Shown: positions 35,866-45,500 of the stretch, piece by piece
How the letters are laid out: each line of letters opens with the position of its first letter
Numbering within the stretch: the first letter of the stretch is position 1
From: Lachnospiraceae bacterium
Lineage (GTDB): Bacteria > Bacillota > Clostridia > Lachnospirales > Lachnospiraceae
Assembly (NCBI GenBank): GCA_030527645.1
Contig: JAUNAJ010000007.1
Coordinates: forward strand, 1-64,000
Direction: 5' to 3'
DNA length: 64,000 bases
Notes under the pieces: model-generated
What the model was told of the DNA's origin: nothing
The model's database searches: none
What the model saw: the letters and a program-made list of their open reading frames with translations, nothing else
Program-made: the position numbers and the translations under genes

Positions 35866-36270
35866 ATGAATATAGGTATTTTAGCACACAATAGTAAAAA
35901 GAGCCTGATAGAGGATTTCTGCATTGCATACAAAGGAATTCTGATGAAGCACGATCTGTATGCGACCGGAACTACCGGAATGCGGATCGAAGCAGTTACA
36001 AACCTTCATATCCACAAGTTTCTTGCCGGCGGGCTGGGCGGTGACAAGCAGTTTATGGAGATGATCGGAAGAGGGGATATGGATCTTGTGATCCTGTTTT
36101 ATAATCCTTCCATGATCAGTCCTAAGGAGCCGGATATCATGGATGTGGTGCGCTGCTGCGACCAGTACAGCATTCCTCTGGCAACCAATATTGCAACGGC
36201 GGAGGCTCTGATCCTCAGTCTCTCAAGAGGAGACCTGGATTGGAGAGAACAGTTCCGCAGAGAGGACTGA
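35866..36270 (+). CDS. Methylglyoxal synthase-like protein, divergent active site
   Basis: A 134-residue member of the MgsA family, which turns dihydroxyacetone phosphate into methylglyoxal. The phosphate-site YATGTTG (32-38), H8, D60 in GGDKQ and the IPLATNIATA segment are kept. By alignment with the E. coli enzyme, D20 is replaced by N9, D91 by N80 and H98 by K87, while D71 (D60) and D101 (D90) remain. Activity as a normal synthase is therefore doubtful. It is followed 7 bp later by rsmD. Confidence 0.82.
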   Translation: MNIGILAHNSKKSLIEDFCIAYKGILMKHDLYATGTTGMRIEAVTNLHIHKFLAGGLGGDKQFMEMIGRGDMDLVILFYNPSMISPKEPDIMDVVRCCDQYSIPLATNIATAEALILSLSRGDLDWREQFRRED

Positions 36271-36277
36271 TCCAGCT

Positions 36278-36829
36278 ATGAGAGTGATAGCCGGCAGTGC
36301 AAGAAGCCTGCCATTGAAAACCGTAGAAGGGCTGGATACCAGACCGACCACTGACCGGATCAAGGAAACTCTGTTCAATATGATCCATAACGAAGTGCCG
36401 GGCTGCCGGTTTCTGGATCTGTTCAGCGGAAGCGGAGCAATCGGAATCGAAGCACTCAGCAGGGGCGCTGCAAGCTGTGTATTTGTTGATAACAGCAGGA
36501 AGGCAGCATCCTGTATACAGGAGAATCTGAAATTTACCCGTTTAGGGGACAGAGCAGAGGTGCTTCAGGCTGACATGCGATCAGCCATAGCCCGGGTGCG
36601 GAATCGAGAACCATTTGATGTGATCTTTATGGATCCTCCCTACCTGAAGGATCTGGAACGGGAGGCACTGGAGCTCCTTCTGAATGCTCCCTGTGTCACT
36701 GAGGAAACCCTGTTCATTGTGGAGGTTTCTCTGAAAACGGATCTTTCCTGGCTGGAGGAGAGTGGTTACGAACTGATCAAAAACAAACGATACAAGACCA
36801 ATGCGCACCTGTTTCTGCGCAAACAGTGA
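36278..36829 (+). CDS. rsmD: 16S rRNA (guanine966-N2)-methyltransferase
   Basis: A 183-residue SAM-dependent methyltransferase acting on the small ribosomal subunit. The SAM motif is FLDLFSGSGAIGIEA (45-59) and the catalytic motif DPPY is at 119-122. RPTTDRIKETLFN (22-34) is the RsmD N-terminal signature. It precedes coaD by 15 bp, as ylbH-coaD does in Bacillus. Confidence 0.95.
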   Translation: MRVIAGSARSLPLKTVEGLDTRPTTDRIKETLFNMIHNEVPGCRFLDLFSGSGAIGIEALSRGAASCVFVDNSRKAASCIQENLKFTRLGDRAEVLQADMRSAIARVRNREPFDVIFMDPPYLKDLEREALELLLNAPCVTEETLFIVEVSLKTDLSWLEESGYELIKNKRYKTNAHLFLRKQ

Positions 36830-36844
36830 GGAGAAAGACAGATC

Positions 36845-37330
36845 ATGAGCATTGCAGTTTACCCTGGGTCCTTTGATCCTGTTACAAACGGACACCTGGA
36901 TATCATCCGCCGTGCGGCAGAACTTTTCGATCAGGTGGTGATCGGTGTTTTAAATAATTCTGCAAAAACTCCGTTGTTTTCTGTAGAAGAACGTGTTAAT
37001 ATACTTGAGAAAGCGACCCGGGATATTTCCGGGGTTAAAGTCATGTCCTTCAGCGGACTTTCTGTAGATTTTGCAAAACAATGTGAGGCGAATGCCATCG
37101 TCAGAGGGCTGAGAGCCGTTACGGATTTTGAGTATGAACTGCAGATGGCACAGACAAATCGGATACTTGCTACCAATGTGGATACCGTTTTCCTTACCAC
37201 ATCGCTGGAGTTTGCTTATCTGAGCTCCACAACTGTGAAGGAAGTTGCAAAATTCGACGGGGATATTTCTCAGTTTGTGCCTGCGTTCGTTGCGGAAGCG
37301 ATTCACGCGAAGATGAAGACAGCAGAATAG
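36845..37330 (+). CDS. coaD: Phosphopantetheine adenylyltransferase
   Basis: A 161-residue nucleotidyltransferase for the fourth step of coenzyme A synthesis. [11 protein letters not shown] (7-17) is the nucleotide-binding HxGH-type motif, with T14 and H17 as catalytic residues. [14 protein letters not shown] and [10 protein letters not shown] are also standard. GAGGAG is upstream. Confidence 0.97.
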   Translation: MSIAVYPGSFDPVTNGHLDIIRRAAELFDQVVIGVLNNSAKTPLFSVEERVNILEKATRDISGVKVMSFSGLSVDFAKQCEANAIVRGLRAVTDFEYELQMAQTNRILATNVDTVFLTTSLEFAYLSSTTVKEVAKFDGDISQFVPAFVAEAIHAKMKTAE

Positions 37331-37389
37331 GCGTTACGATTCATGCAGAAGTAATAGAGAGCACATAGATAGTAAGGAGATACCAGTAT

Positions 37390-38091
37390 ATGAGCAGCAG
37401 CAGAATTGAGCAGATTATCGAGGAAATCGAAGAGTATGTGGAGAGCTGTAGATATCAGCCCCTTTCCACCACAAAGATTGTTGTAAACAAAGAAGAACTG
37501 GAAGAGCTTTTAAGAGAACTGAGACTGAAAACACCTGACGAGATCAAGCGATATCAGAAGATCATCAGCAATAAGGATGCGATCCTTGCCGATGCGCAGT
37601 CGAAAGCAGATAATATTATTGCTGAAACCCAGGAGCAGGCAAAGGCTCTGGTTGCACAGACTGAGATTATGCAGCAGGCCTATACACAGGCGAATCAGGT
37701 GATCAACGAAGCAAATCAGCAGGCACAGGAAATTCTGGACTCTGCTCAGGCCGATGCAAACAGCATACGCATGAGTGCCATTTCCTATACAGACGACCTT
37801 CTTGCAAACCTGTCCGATATTATGGGCAGCACACTCGCAGATGTAGGTGAGAAATACGGAGCTTTCGTAGGATCTCTCCAGAACTGCTATGATGTCGTAA
37901 ACAAAAACAGAAGTGAGCTGGGTCCGATCGAAGAGGTGCAGGAGGAAGAAGAATTTACTGCAGAGGATCCGGAAGAAGAACCGGTTGAAGAAGACTACGA
38001 GGAAGAGGATGATTTCCGGGATGATGATGATGATCTGGAGTTCGATGACGACGAGGATTATGAGGATGATGACTTCCTTGATGAGGAATAA
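37390..38091 (+). CDS. Coiled-coil protein with acidic tail
   Basis: A 233-residue soluble protein. Residues 1-60 are a helical head, residues about 65-130 a heptad-type Ala/Gln/Glu coiled coil resembling DivIVA-like or ATPase B-subunit-like proteins (DAQSKADNIIAETQEQAKAL). The last 50 residues are almost entirely Asp and Glu. No catalytic motif. It may be a cell-division or scaffold protein, a weak guess. AAGGAG precedes the ATG. It follows coaD by 59 bp. Confidence 0.75.
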   Translation: MSSSRIEQIIEEIEEYVESCRYQPLSTTKIVVNKEELEELLRELRLKTPDEIKRYQKIISNKDAILADAQSKADNIIAETQEQAKALVAQTEIMQQAYTQANQVINEANQQAQEILDSAQADANSIRMSAISYTDDLLANLSDIMGSTLADVGEKYGAFVGSLQNCYDVVNKNRSELGPIEEVQEEEEFTAEDPEEEPVEEDYEEEDDFRDDDDDLEFDDDEDYEDDDFLDEE

Positions 38092-38218
38092 TCGGCGTTT
38101 TGATTGGGAGCGGATCGATCATTCGACAGGTTTTAGTGAATGAAGAACTGAATTTAGGGGGCATCGGCACATTCAGGTGGAGTGTTTGCTGCTGCCCCTT
38201 TATTTATGAGTGAGGAAC

Positions 38219-38866
38219 ATGAGAAAAAAACAGCTGCAGGTACTGCTTCCTGTGAACTGGAATGAGGTTTCGGCTCTCTGGTATACCATTCGGGTAGAGG
38301 GACCGGAGAATTCCGGAATAGAATTGGATCAGAGCAGAGCAAACAGTGCACTTCTTCTGGGAAGAGTTCTGTTTTATATAGAAGAAAAAATCGAATATTG
38401 CCTGACAGAGCTGGGAAGCTTTGCTGATGGGAACTCCGTTCCCGAGACAGCATCCGCTGTGATTGGGATTGCAGAGGAGAATGAAGGGATTCTGACAGGA
38501 CTGCTGGAGATTCTGCAGGAGCAGTTCACAGAGGAATACCTCGGGTCAGAAGGGAAGATCACTCTGACTCTCAAAAGAGAAGGCCCCGGTGCACTTCCCG
38601 GACTGCATCCGGTAGATCTGCAAAAGCTGGTGTTTTATCTGATCCAGCTGCCGGACGGGGTACAGAAAACAGCGGCACCGGGATCCTTGCAGGCAGACAG
38701 CTACTGCCATCTGAATCAGGCAGAGCTGCTTCCGGACGGAGTGCATATCAGGATATGTCTGGGAAGCCGTTCGGAGAGTGCCGGCAGAATGCTTGCGGAT
38801 AAACTTTGCTATCTGACAGAATTTCTCGGAGGAGACTGTCAGAAAATGGAACAGCCGGATCCATAA
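38219..38866 (+). CDS. Uncharacterised 215-residue protein
   Basis: Not recognised. A soluble, mixed alpha/beta sequence starting MRKKQLQVLLPVNWNEVSAL, with no signal peptide, membrane segment or metal motif visible. ATG 38219 is chosen with GAGG just upstream; a GTG nine bases earlier is possible. It lies 27 bp before the small alarmone synthetase gene and may be co-transcribed with it. Confidence 0.65.
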   Translation: MRKKQLQVLLPVNWNEVSALWYTIRVEGPENSGIELDQSRANSALLLGRVLFYIEEKIEYCLTELGSFADGNSVPETASAVIGIAEENEGILTGLLEILQEQFTEEYLGSEGKITLTLKREGPGALPGLHPVDLQKLVFYLIQLPDGVQKTAAPGSLQADSYCHLNQAELLPDGVHIRICLGSRSESAGRMLADKLCYLTEFLGGDCQKMEQPDP

Positions 38867-38893
38867 GTCCGGCAATTTGGAGAAAAGAAAGCG

Positions 38894-39736
38894 ATGGATA
38901 TTCTGATATGGAATAAAATCCTGAATCCCTATGAGATTGCGGTTCGGGAAATTGTTTACAAATTAGACAGACTGAAGGAAGAGTACAGGCTGAATGGACA
39001 GTATTGTCCTATTGAGGAGGTCAGCGGCAGAGTAAAATCCATCTCCAGTATTCTGGATAAGCTTCATCGGAAGGATATTCCTATCGAGAAGATGGAAAAA
39101 AAGATGGAGGACATTGCCGGAATCCGGGTGATCTGTCAATTTGTGGAAGATATTGAGCTGATCGTTGAACTGATCCAGTCCAGAGAGGACATGAAGGTAA
39201 AGACGATCAAGGATTATGTAAAATTTCAGAAAAGCAGCGGATACCGCAGTGTGCATGTGATCGTACACTATAAGGTTCATACCCTGGAGGGAGTAAAGAA
39301 GGTACCGGTGGAAATTCAGATCCGGACCATGGGAATGGATTTCTGGGCAACTATTGAGCATTCACTTCAATACAAATATAAAAGAGACATTCCTGAGCAT
39401 GTGAGTCATCGTCTCACAAAAGCAGCAGAAGCTGTGGCAATTCTGGATTCGGAGATGTCCGCAGTCCGCAGTGAGATCATGGATGCTCAGGTATCCTCAC
39501 AGCTTCTGCATCATCAGGTGGAGGAGATCCTCTTTGCTATTGAGAATCTCTATACAGCTGCCAGCAAGCGTGAGATTCAGAAAATACAGGATGAATTTTA
39601 CCAGGTATATGAACGAAAGGATATGAATGCCCTGCGCAGATTCCAGCGTCAGCTGGATATGATTTCCGAGGGCTACCGCACGCAGGCTGTTTCGGAAAAG
39701 GACAGGAAGGAACCGCAGAAATATGACATTACCTGA
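38894..39736 (+). CDS. Small alarmone synthetase (RelQ/YjbM-type GTP pyrophosphokinase)
   Basis: A 280-residue single-domain (p)ppGpp synthetase without the hydrolase or regulatory domains of Rel. Synthetase motifs are SGRVKSISSILDK, EDIAGIRVICQF, KSSGYRSVHVI and VPVEIQIRTMGMDFWATIEH, where the E in EIQIRT is catalytic. It makes alarmone in response to expression or stress. The 3' end overlaps the rRNA methyltransferase gene by 14 bases. Confidence 0.93.
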   Translation: MDILIWNKILNPYEIAVREIVYKLDRLKEEYRLNGQYCPIEEVSGRVKSISSILDKLHRKDIPIEKMEKKMEDIAGIRVICQFVEDIELIVELIQSREDMKVKTIKDYVKFQKSSGYRSVHVIVHYKVHTLEGVKKVPVEIQIRTMGMDFWATIEHSLQYKYKRDIPEHVSHRLTKAAEAVAILDSEMSAVRSEIMDAQVSSQLLHHQVEEILFAIENLYTAASKREIQKIQDEFYQVYERKDMNALRRFQRQLDMISEGYRTQAVSEKDRKEPQKYDIT

Positions 39737-41084
39737 ATCCTATGTACAGAAAATGAAGGAACTGCTGGGGATCGAGTTTGAGGCATTCATGAACAGCTTT
39801 TCCGATGCTCCTTTCCAGGGGCTTCGTGTCAACGGCAGAAAACTGTCTCCGGAGACGTATCTTCAGCTGACAGATTTCAAACTGACGCCTGTTCCATGGA
39901 TCGGCAATGGGTTTTATTATGAGGATGACGCTGCTCCGGCGCGGCATCCTCATTACTATGCAGGTCTTTATTATCTGCAGGAGCCCAGTGCCATGACGCC
40001 GGCGAATCGCCTGGATATTCAACCGGGACACCGGGTGCTGGATCTTTGCGCAGCGCCGGGCGGGAAAGCAACAGAGCTGGGCAGCAGACTGCAGGGTTCG
40101 GGCATGCTGCTGGCCAATGATATCAGTACCTCCAGGGCGAAGGCACTCCTGAAAAATCTGGAACTGGCGGGGATTTCAAATCTCTGTGTCAGTGCGGAGG
40201 ATCCGGTTCACCTGGCACCATGCTACCCGGAATATTTTGACCGGATCCTGATCGATGCTCCCTGCTCCGGGGAGGGAATGTTCCGAAGAGAACACTCTAT
40301 GATCGAATACTGGAAGGAGGCAGGTCCGGACCGCTATGTACCGGTGCAGCGCTCCCTGCTGGAAAGCGGTGTATCCATGCTGAAAAAGGGCGGGAAGCTT
40401 CTGTATTCCACCTGTACCTTCTCCATAAAGGAGGACGAAGAGAATATTCAGTGGATTCTGGAGCAGCATCCGGAACTTCATCTGATTCCCATGGAGCCCT
40501 ATGAAGGTTTTTCCGAAGGATTGCTGGGACTCACCGATGCAGTACGGATCTTTCCTCACAGGATGAAGGGGGAAGGGCATTTTCTGGCTCTTCTTCAAAA
40601 GGAGGGAGATCCGGATGAGGGCGGCAATGCAGAGAAAACGGCAGAAAAGCTTCTTCCTTTGGAAAAACTGCCGGAGCCGGTGCAGGAGTTTCTGAAGCTC
40701 ATCCACCGCTCCTTCCGGGAGGGAGGCTTTCTGATCGAACGAGAACAGGTCTACTACTTTGCTCCCGGAGTGGAGAGGAGAAAGGGGATTCGCTATCTGA
40801 GAAGCGGTCTTCTTCTCGGCAGCTGGAAGAAAAACCGGTTCGAACCGTCCCAGGCTCTGGCCATGACTCTGACCATGAAGGAATTTGTCTGCAGCTGCAG
40901 CTGGCGTGCAGATGATCCAAGAACAGTGAAATATCTGAAGGGAGAGACTGTGGAGCCGGACGATACAGAAAAGAAAGAAACTGCCTGGAGACTGATCTGT
41001 GTGGATGGGTACCCTCTGGGCTGGGCAAAGCTTGCAGGGAGTATGCTGAAGAATAAATACAATCCAGGCTGGAGGTGGCAGTAA
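39723..41084 (+). CDS. RsmF-type rRNA cytosine-C5 methyltransferase
   Basis: A 453-residue NOL1/NOP2/Sun-family methyltransferase. SAM-binding LDLCAAPGGKATEL, the PCSGEGMFRR motif IV and STCTFS motif VI carry the two cysteines needed for m5C formation. The C-terminal region is the RsmF/YebU-type extension. Starts inside the end of the alarmone synthetase gene and ends in TAATG shared with the pseudouridine synthase start. Confidence 0.92.
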   Translation: MTLPESYVQKMKELLGIEFEAFMNSFSDAPFQGLRVNGRKLSPETYLQLTDFKLTPVPWIGNGFYYEDDAAPARHPHYYAGLYYLQEPSAMTPANRLDIQPGHRVLDLCAAPGGKATELGSRLQGSGMLLANDISTSRAKALLKNLELAGISNLCVSAEDPVHLAPCYPEYFDRILIDAPCSGEGMFRREHSMIEYWKEAGPDRYVPVQRSLLESGVSMLKKGGKLLYSTCTFSIKEDEENIQWILEQHPELHLIPMEPYEGFSEGLLGLTDAVRIFPHRMKGEGHFLALLQKEGDPDEGGNAEKTAEKLLPLEKLPEPVQEFLKLIHRSFREGGFLIEREQVYYFAPGVERRKGIRYLRSGLLLGSWKKNRFEPSQALAMTLTMKEFVCSCSWRADDPRTVKYLKGETVEPDDTEKKETAWRLICVDGYPLGWAKLAGSMLKNKYNPGWRWQ

Positions 41085-41797
41085 TGCGACTGGACAAATA
41101 TCTCTCAGAGATGAACGTAGCATCACGCTCTGTTCTGAAGCAGATGATCCGAAAGGGAGCTGTTCTGGTCAATGGCATTCCGGTAAAGAAGCCGGAGACA
41201 AAGGTGGAACCCGGAAGCGATGAGATCCTTGCAGCCGGCGAGATCATTGCGTATCATGAAACGGAATACTGGATGCTTCATAAACCGGCTGGTGTGGTAA
41301 CTGCAACCAGGGATAACCGGGAAAAAACCGTAATGGATCTGCTGCCGAAGGTACGAAGAGCAGATCTCGCTCCGGTGGGACGTCTGGATAAGGACACAGA
41401 AGGACTCCTTCTGATCACCAACGACGGGGCACTGGCCCATCGCCTCCTCGCTCCGAAAAAGCATGTGGATAAGATCTATTACGCAGAGGTTGAAGGCCGG
41501 GTCACGGATGTGACAGTGCAGCACATGCAGCAGGGAGTAGATATCGGGGATGAGACTCTGACTGCCCCCGCTGCTCTGAGGATTCTGGAGTCCGGAGAGA
41601 AAAGCAGAGTAGAGATCACGATCACGGAAGGAAGATATCATCAGATCAAGCGTATGTTTGAGGCAGAGGGCATGAGAGTGGTCTATCTGAAACGGCTGTC
41701 GATGGGACCTCTTCAGCTGGATCCGGAGCTGGCGCCCGGAGACTGCCGACTGCTGACGGAGGATGAATATGCCATTTTTACCCACAACGAAGGATGA
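41084..41797 (+). CDS. RsuA-family 16S rRNA pseudouridine synthase
   Basis: A 237-residue enzyme: an N-terminal S4 RNA-binding domain (MRLDKYLSEMNVASRS) followed by the RsuA catalytic domain with GRLDKDTEGLLLITNDG, whose Asp is the nucleophile. It probably modifies U516 of 16S rRNA. ATG 41084 is chosen over GTG 41075, which lies within GGAGGTGG. It overlaps the neighbouring genes at both ends. Confidence 0.93.
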   Translation: MRLDKYLSEMNVASRSVLKQMIRKGAVLVNGIPVKKPETKVEPGSDEILAAGEIIAYHETEYWMLHKPAGVVTATRDNREKTVMDLLPKVRRADLAPVGRLDKDTEGLLLITNDGALAHRLLAPKKHVDKIYYAEVEGRVTDVTVQHMQQGVDIGDETLTAPAALRILESGEKSRVEITITEGRYHQIKRMFEAEGMRVVYLKRLSMGPLQLDPELAPGDCRLLTEDEYAIFTHNEG

Positions 41798-43721
41798 GAT
41801 GAAACAACTGAATATTGAACAGCCGGATTTTGTTTATGTGATCGGCGACGCCTATGTAGATCACTCCTCCTTTGGACCGGCGGTGATCAGCAGAGTGCTG
41901 GAGTCCAGAGGATATTCCGTTGGTATCATCGCTCAGCCTGACTGGAAGGAGGAGTCCAGTATCCGGATCCTGGGCGAGCCCAGACTTGCTTTTCTTGTTT
42001 CAGCCGGCAATATGGATTCCATGGTGAATCATTTTACAGTGGCGAAGAAGAGACGCAGTACAGACCAGTATTCTCCGGGAGGGATCATGGGTCTTCGCCC
42101 GGATCGGGCTGTCACGGTATATGGAAATCTGATCCGCAGGTCCTATAAGAAAACACCAATGATCATCGGCGGGATAGAAGCAAGCCTCCGCCGTCTCGCT
42201 CACTACGATTACTGGTCCGACAAGATCAGGCGTTCCGTGCTGCTGGATTCCGGTGCAGATCTGATCTCCTACGGAATGGGAGAGCGGTCCATCGTGGAGA
42301 TTGCCGATGCACTCTCAGCCGGACTTCCTGTGGAGCAGCTTACCTATATAAAAGGAACTGTATTTAAAAGCAGAGAGCTGCCGGAGGATCCGGACCTGAT
42401 CCTGCTTCCGGATTATGAAACTATCTGCAGGGACAAGGATCAGTATGGAGAAAGCTTCCGGATCCAGTACGAGAACACGGATCCCTTTAACGGAAAAAGA
42501 CTGGCAGAAGGATACGGAACCAGAGGATACTGTATACAGAATCCCCCTGCTGACCCCTTAACAGAGCAGGAGCTGGACGATATCTATGAGCTTCCTTACA
42601 TGAGAGCCTGGCATCCCTCCTACGATGCACAGGGAGGAATCCCTGCATTTTCAGAGATCCGTTTTTCCCTGACCAGCAACAGGGGCTGTTACGGAGGCTG
42701 CAATTTCTGTGCACTGACCTTCCATGAGGGAAGGATCGTTCAGGCCAGAAGCGAGGAATCCCTGATCCGGGAAGCGGAGCAGATGATAAAGGACCCTTTG
42801 TTTAAAGGAAATATACACGATGTAGGCGGACCAACCGCAGATTTTACTGCTCCCGCCTGCAGCAAGCAGATGACAAGGGGAGCCTGCAGGAATAAACAGT
42901 GTCTCTTCCCGGAACGCTGTAAAAACTGCAGGGTGGATCATTCCAAATATGTGAGGATCCTCAGAAGCCTCCGGGCTCTTCCCGGAGTGAAGCGGGTATT
43001 TATCCGATCCGGCATCCGATTTGATTACGTGGCGGATGAAAAGGATCCCACTTTCATGCGGGAACTGGTGGAGCACCATATCAGCGGGCAGCTGCGGGTG
43101 GCGCCGGAGCATGTATCACCCAATGTTCTTCGGATGATGGGAAAACCATCTCATCAGGTATATGAACGTTTCCTGAAAAAATTTGAGGAAGCAAATACGA
43201 AAGCCGGAAAAGAGCAGTATGCTCTGCCTTATTTTATGTCCTCCCATCCGGGCAGCAGCCTGGAGGATGCCATCGCACTGGCGGAGTACATTCGGGATAT
43301 GGGCTTTATTCCGGAGCAGGCACAGGATTTTTATCCTACTCCTTCTACAATTTCCACCTGTATGTATTATACCGGAAAGCATCCGGTAACCGGTGAAAGG
43401 GTGCATGTGCCGAAGGGAGTAAAGGAAAAGGCCATGCAGAGAGCACTGATCCAGTATCGGGTACCGCAGAATTATGATCTTGTAAAAGAGGCTCTGCTGC
43501 TCTGCCGCAGGGGAGATCTGATCGGTTTTGGACCAAAATGCCTGATTCGTCCTGAAAAACCGAAGACAGGAACTCCGAAGCCGGCGAAGTCTGCCAAATC
43601 CGGAACGAAAGACGGTCATTCACGGACAGGCAGAAAAAATGGCGGAAAGCATACGGAGCAAAGGAACAGAGGCAGCTCCGGAAAATACGCGGGGCAGAGC
43701 CGCAGAAAAAAAGGACGATAA
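41769..43721 (+). CDS. YgiQ-family radical SAM protein
   Basis: A 650-residue UPF0313/YgiQ protein. The radical SAM cluster motif CX3CX2C is C307, C311 and C314 in NRGCYGGCNFC. A second cysteine group (ACRNKQCLFPERCKNC) follows. The last 60 residues are Lys/Gly/Ser-rich and probably disordered. Reaction unknown. ATG 41769 is chosen with GGAGG six bases upstream, inside the end of the RsuA gene. Confidence 0.92.
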   Translation: MPFLPTTKDEMKQLNIEQPDFVYVIGDAYVDHSSFGPAVISRVLESRGYSVGIIAQPDWKEESSIRILGEPRLAFLVSAGNMDSMVNHFTVAKKRRSTDQYSPGGIMGLRPDRAVTVYGNLIRRSYKKTPMIIGGIEASLRRLAHYDYWSDKIRRSVLLDSGADLISYGMGERSIVEIADALSAGLPVEQLTYIKGTVFKSRELPEDPDLILLPDYETICRDKDQYGESFRIQYENTDPFNGKRLAEGYGTRGYCIQNPPADPLTEQELDDIYELPYMRAWHPSYDAQGGIPAFSEIRFSLTSNRGCYGGCNFCALTFHEGRIVQARSEESLIREAEQMIKDPLFKGNIHDVGGPTADFTAPACSKQMTRGACRNKQCLFPERCKNCRVDHSKYVRILRSLRALPGVKRVFIRSGIRFDYVADEKDPTFMRELVEHHISGQLRVAPEHVSPNVLRMMGKPSHQVYERFLKKFEEANTKAGKEQYALPYFMSSHPGSSLEDAIALAEYIRDMGFIPEQAQDFYPTPSTISTCMYYTGKHPVTGERVHVPKGVKEKAMQRALIQYRVPQNYDLVKEALLLCRRGDLIGFGPKCLIRPEKPKTGTPKPAKSAKSGTKDGHSRTGRKNGGKHTEQRNRGSSGKYAGQSRRKKGR

Positions 43722-43730
43722 ATAGTTAGT

Positions 43731-44351
43731 ATGAAAAAAGTTGCAAAAGGAAATTACGGATACATCAGATACCAGAAAAAGTTTCGCTTTCTCCGCTCAC
43801 TGGGGGCGCTGGTTCTGCCGCTGGCATTTTTTACGGCAGGGCTGATCATCAATCAGGGGGATCGCAACTCTATCTATACCGTGGTGGCAATCGTTGGCTG
43901 TCTTCCTGCCTGCATGTCCATTACCGGCATGATCATGATGTGGCTGAGAAAGCCTATGGATGAGGAGCTGTACCGGGAAATATCCGGAAGAGCCGGGGAT
44001 CTGACCATGGCCTATGAGCTGTACCTGACCACTCAGGATAAAAATCTCTTTCTGGATGCAGCTGCGATCTGCGGAGAGCATGCAGCCTGTTACACCCACG
44101 AAAAGGCAGAACACTGGGAACTGGTCAATATGCAGAAGCATGTGGAAACGATTCTTTTAAACAATGGCTATAAAGCGGATGTGAAGATATTCGATCAGAA
44201 AAAAGCTTTTCTGGATCGGGTGGATACGCTGCGAAGCAGAAAAGAAGAGTTCGAGGCGGCTGCAAATGAACACTTCAAGCCCTATGATAAATATCCGGAA
44301 CTGAGCCGGAACGAGGTGGTCCGGCATCTACTGCTTGCCATTTCTCTGTAA
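43731..44351 (+). CDS. Uncharacterised membrane protein, 206 residues
   Basis: Not recognised. Two hydrophobic helices near residues 25-42 and 47-70 are followed by a soluble C-terminal domain of about 130 residues. It carries CGEHAACYTHEKAEHW and a charged helix, probably on the cytosolic side because the N-terminus is basic. It starts 9 bp after the YgiQ gene and is followed by an intergenic repeat. Confidence 0.7.
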   Translation: MKKVAKGNYGYIRYQKKFRFLRSLGALVLPLAFFTAGLIINQGDRNSIYTVVAIVGCLPACMSITGMIMMWLRKPMDEELYREISGRAGDLTMAYELYLTTQDKNLFLDAAAICGEHAACYTHEKAEHWELVNMQKHVETILLNNGYKADVKIFDQKKAFLDRVDTLRSRKEEFEAAANEHFKPYDKYPELSRNEVVRHLLLAISL

Positions 44352-44352
44352 G

Positions 44353-44408
44353 ATATCAGCAGGGGATGACTCCCGCTTTTTAGGCGGTGAGCTGTTGCCG
44401 ACTTGAAT
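44353..44408. repeat. Intergenic repeat, copy B
   Basis: It aligns with 19412-19472: ATATCAG-CA-GGGGATG-A-CTCCCG, then TTTTTAGGCG, then CGACTTGAAT. Noncoding on both strands. Confidence 0.65.
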
Positions 44409-44462
44409 TTCTGCCGGTTTGCAATAGTACGTTGTCCGGATTGAGCTCAGTGTGAGGTATGT

Positions 44463-45455
44463 ATGAAGGAAATCAGAATTACAGATAAGGAGGCAGGGCA
44501 GCGTCTGGATAAATTTCTGATGCGTTATCTGCCTGAGGCAGGAAAAAGCTTCCTTTATAAGATGATGCGTAAAAAAAATATCGTATTGAACGGAAAGAAA
44601 TGCACCGGCAGTGAACTGCTGAAGACGGAGGATTCTGTGAAACTGTTTTTTGCAGAGGAAACTCTGCAGAAGTTTCTGGGAAGTCAGCAGCAGAAGGAGA
44701 AAAACAGCCTTCCCTCTCTGGATCCTGACTGCATCATTTATGAGGATGAACAGATGCTGGCAGTGAATAAGCCCGTCGGAATGCTTTCCCAGAAGGCGGA
44801 AAAAGGAGATCTTTCCCTGACGGAATATCTGACCGGCTATCTGTTTTCCACAGGAGCGCTGGATGAAGAGGGGTATCGGACCTTCCATCCCGGAGTCTGC
44901 AACCGGCTGGATCGAAATACCAGCGGTCTGGTGCTTGCGGGGAAGAACAACGCGGCTGCCAGAGCACTCTATGCCATGTTTCAGCAGCGATCCATGGAGA
45001 AGTATTATCTGGCACTGGTCCGGGGAGAGATGAAGAATCCCAGGCGGATTCGCGGATATCTGAAAAAGGACGCTGCATCCAATAAGGTGACGGTTTCCGA
45101 CCGGGAACAGCCGGATGCTGCCTATATAGAAACTGCCTATGAGCCGCTGGAGACTGTGAAAGGGTATACTCTTCTGAAAGTGGAGCTGATCACCGGAAGA
45201 ACCCACCAGATCCGGAGTCACCTTTCCTACATTGGACATCCAATTGTCGGAGACAGCAAGTATGGCAGCAGAAAAACAAATGAGCTCTTTCGAAAGCAGT
45301 ACGGTCTTCAGCATCAGTTCCTGCATGCAGAAGAGGTGATATTTCCCGCACTGGAGCCGCCGCTGGAGCAGCTGTCCGGAAAGAGCATTACTGCACCGCT
45401 TCCCGGGGAGAAAACAATCCTTCTGCAAAAGCTGGGCTTTAAGGCAGAGCTGTAA
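44463..45455 (+). CDS. RluA-family pseudouridine synthase
   Basis: A 330-residue enzyme with an N-terminal S4 domain (AGQRLDKFLMRYLPEAGKSF) and an RluA/RluC-type catalytic domain. NRLDRNTSGLVLAGKN carries the nucleophilic Asp. GRTHQIRSHLSYIGHPIVGD is the C-terminal signature. It probably modifies 23S rRNA; the site is not predicted. Confidence 0.94.
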   Translation: MKEIRITDKEAGQRLDKFLMRYLPEAGKSFLYKMMRKKNIVLNGKKCTGSELLKTEDSVKLFFAEETLQKFLGSQQQKEKNSLPSLDPDCIIYEDEQMLAVNKPVGMLSQKAEKGDLSLTEYLTGYLFSTGALDEEGYRTFHPGVCNRLDRNTSGLVLAGKNNAAARALYAMFQQRSMEKYYLALVRGEMKNPRRIRGYLKKDAASNKVTVSDREQPDAAYIETAYEPLETVKGYTLLKVELITGRTHQIRSHLSYIGHPIVGDSKYGSRKTNELFRKQYGLQHQFLHAEEVIFPALEPPLEQLSGKSITAPLPGEKTILLQKLGFKAEL

Positions 45456-45500
45456 TATTTTCAGACAGTTCTGCATGAAAATCCGGATAGTAAGTTGCCG

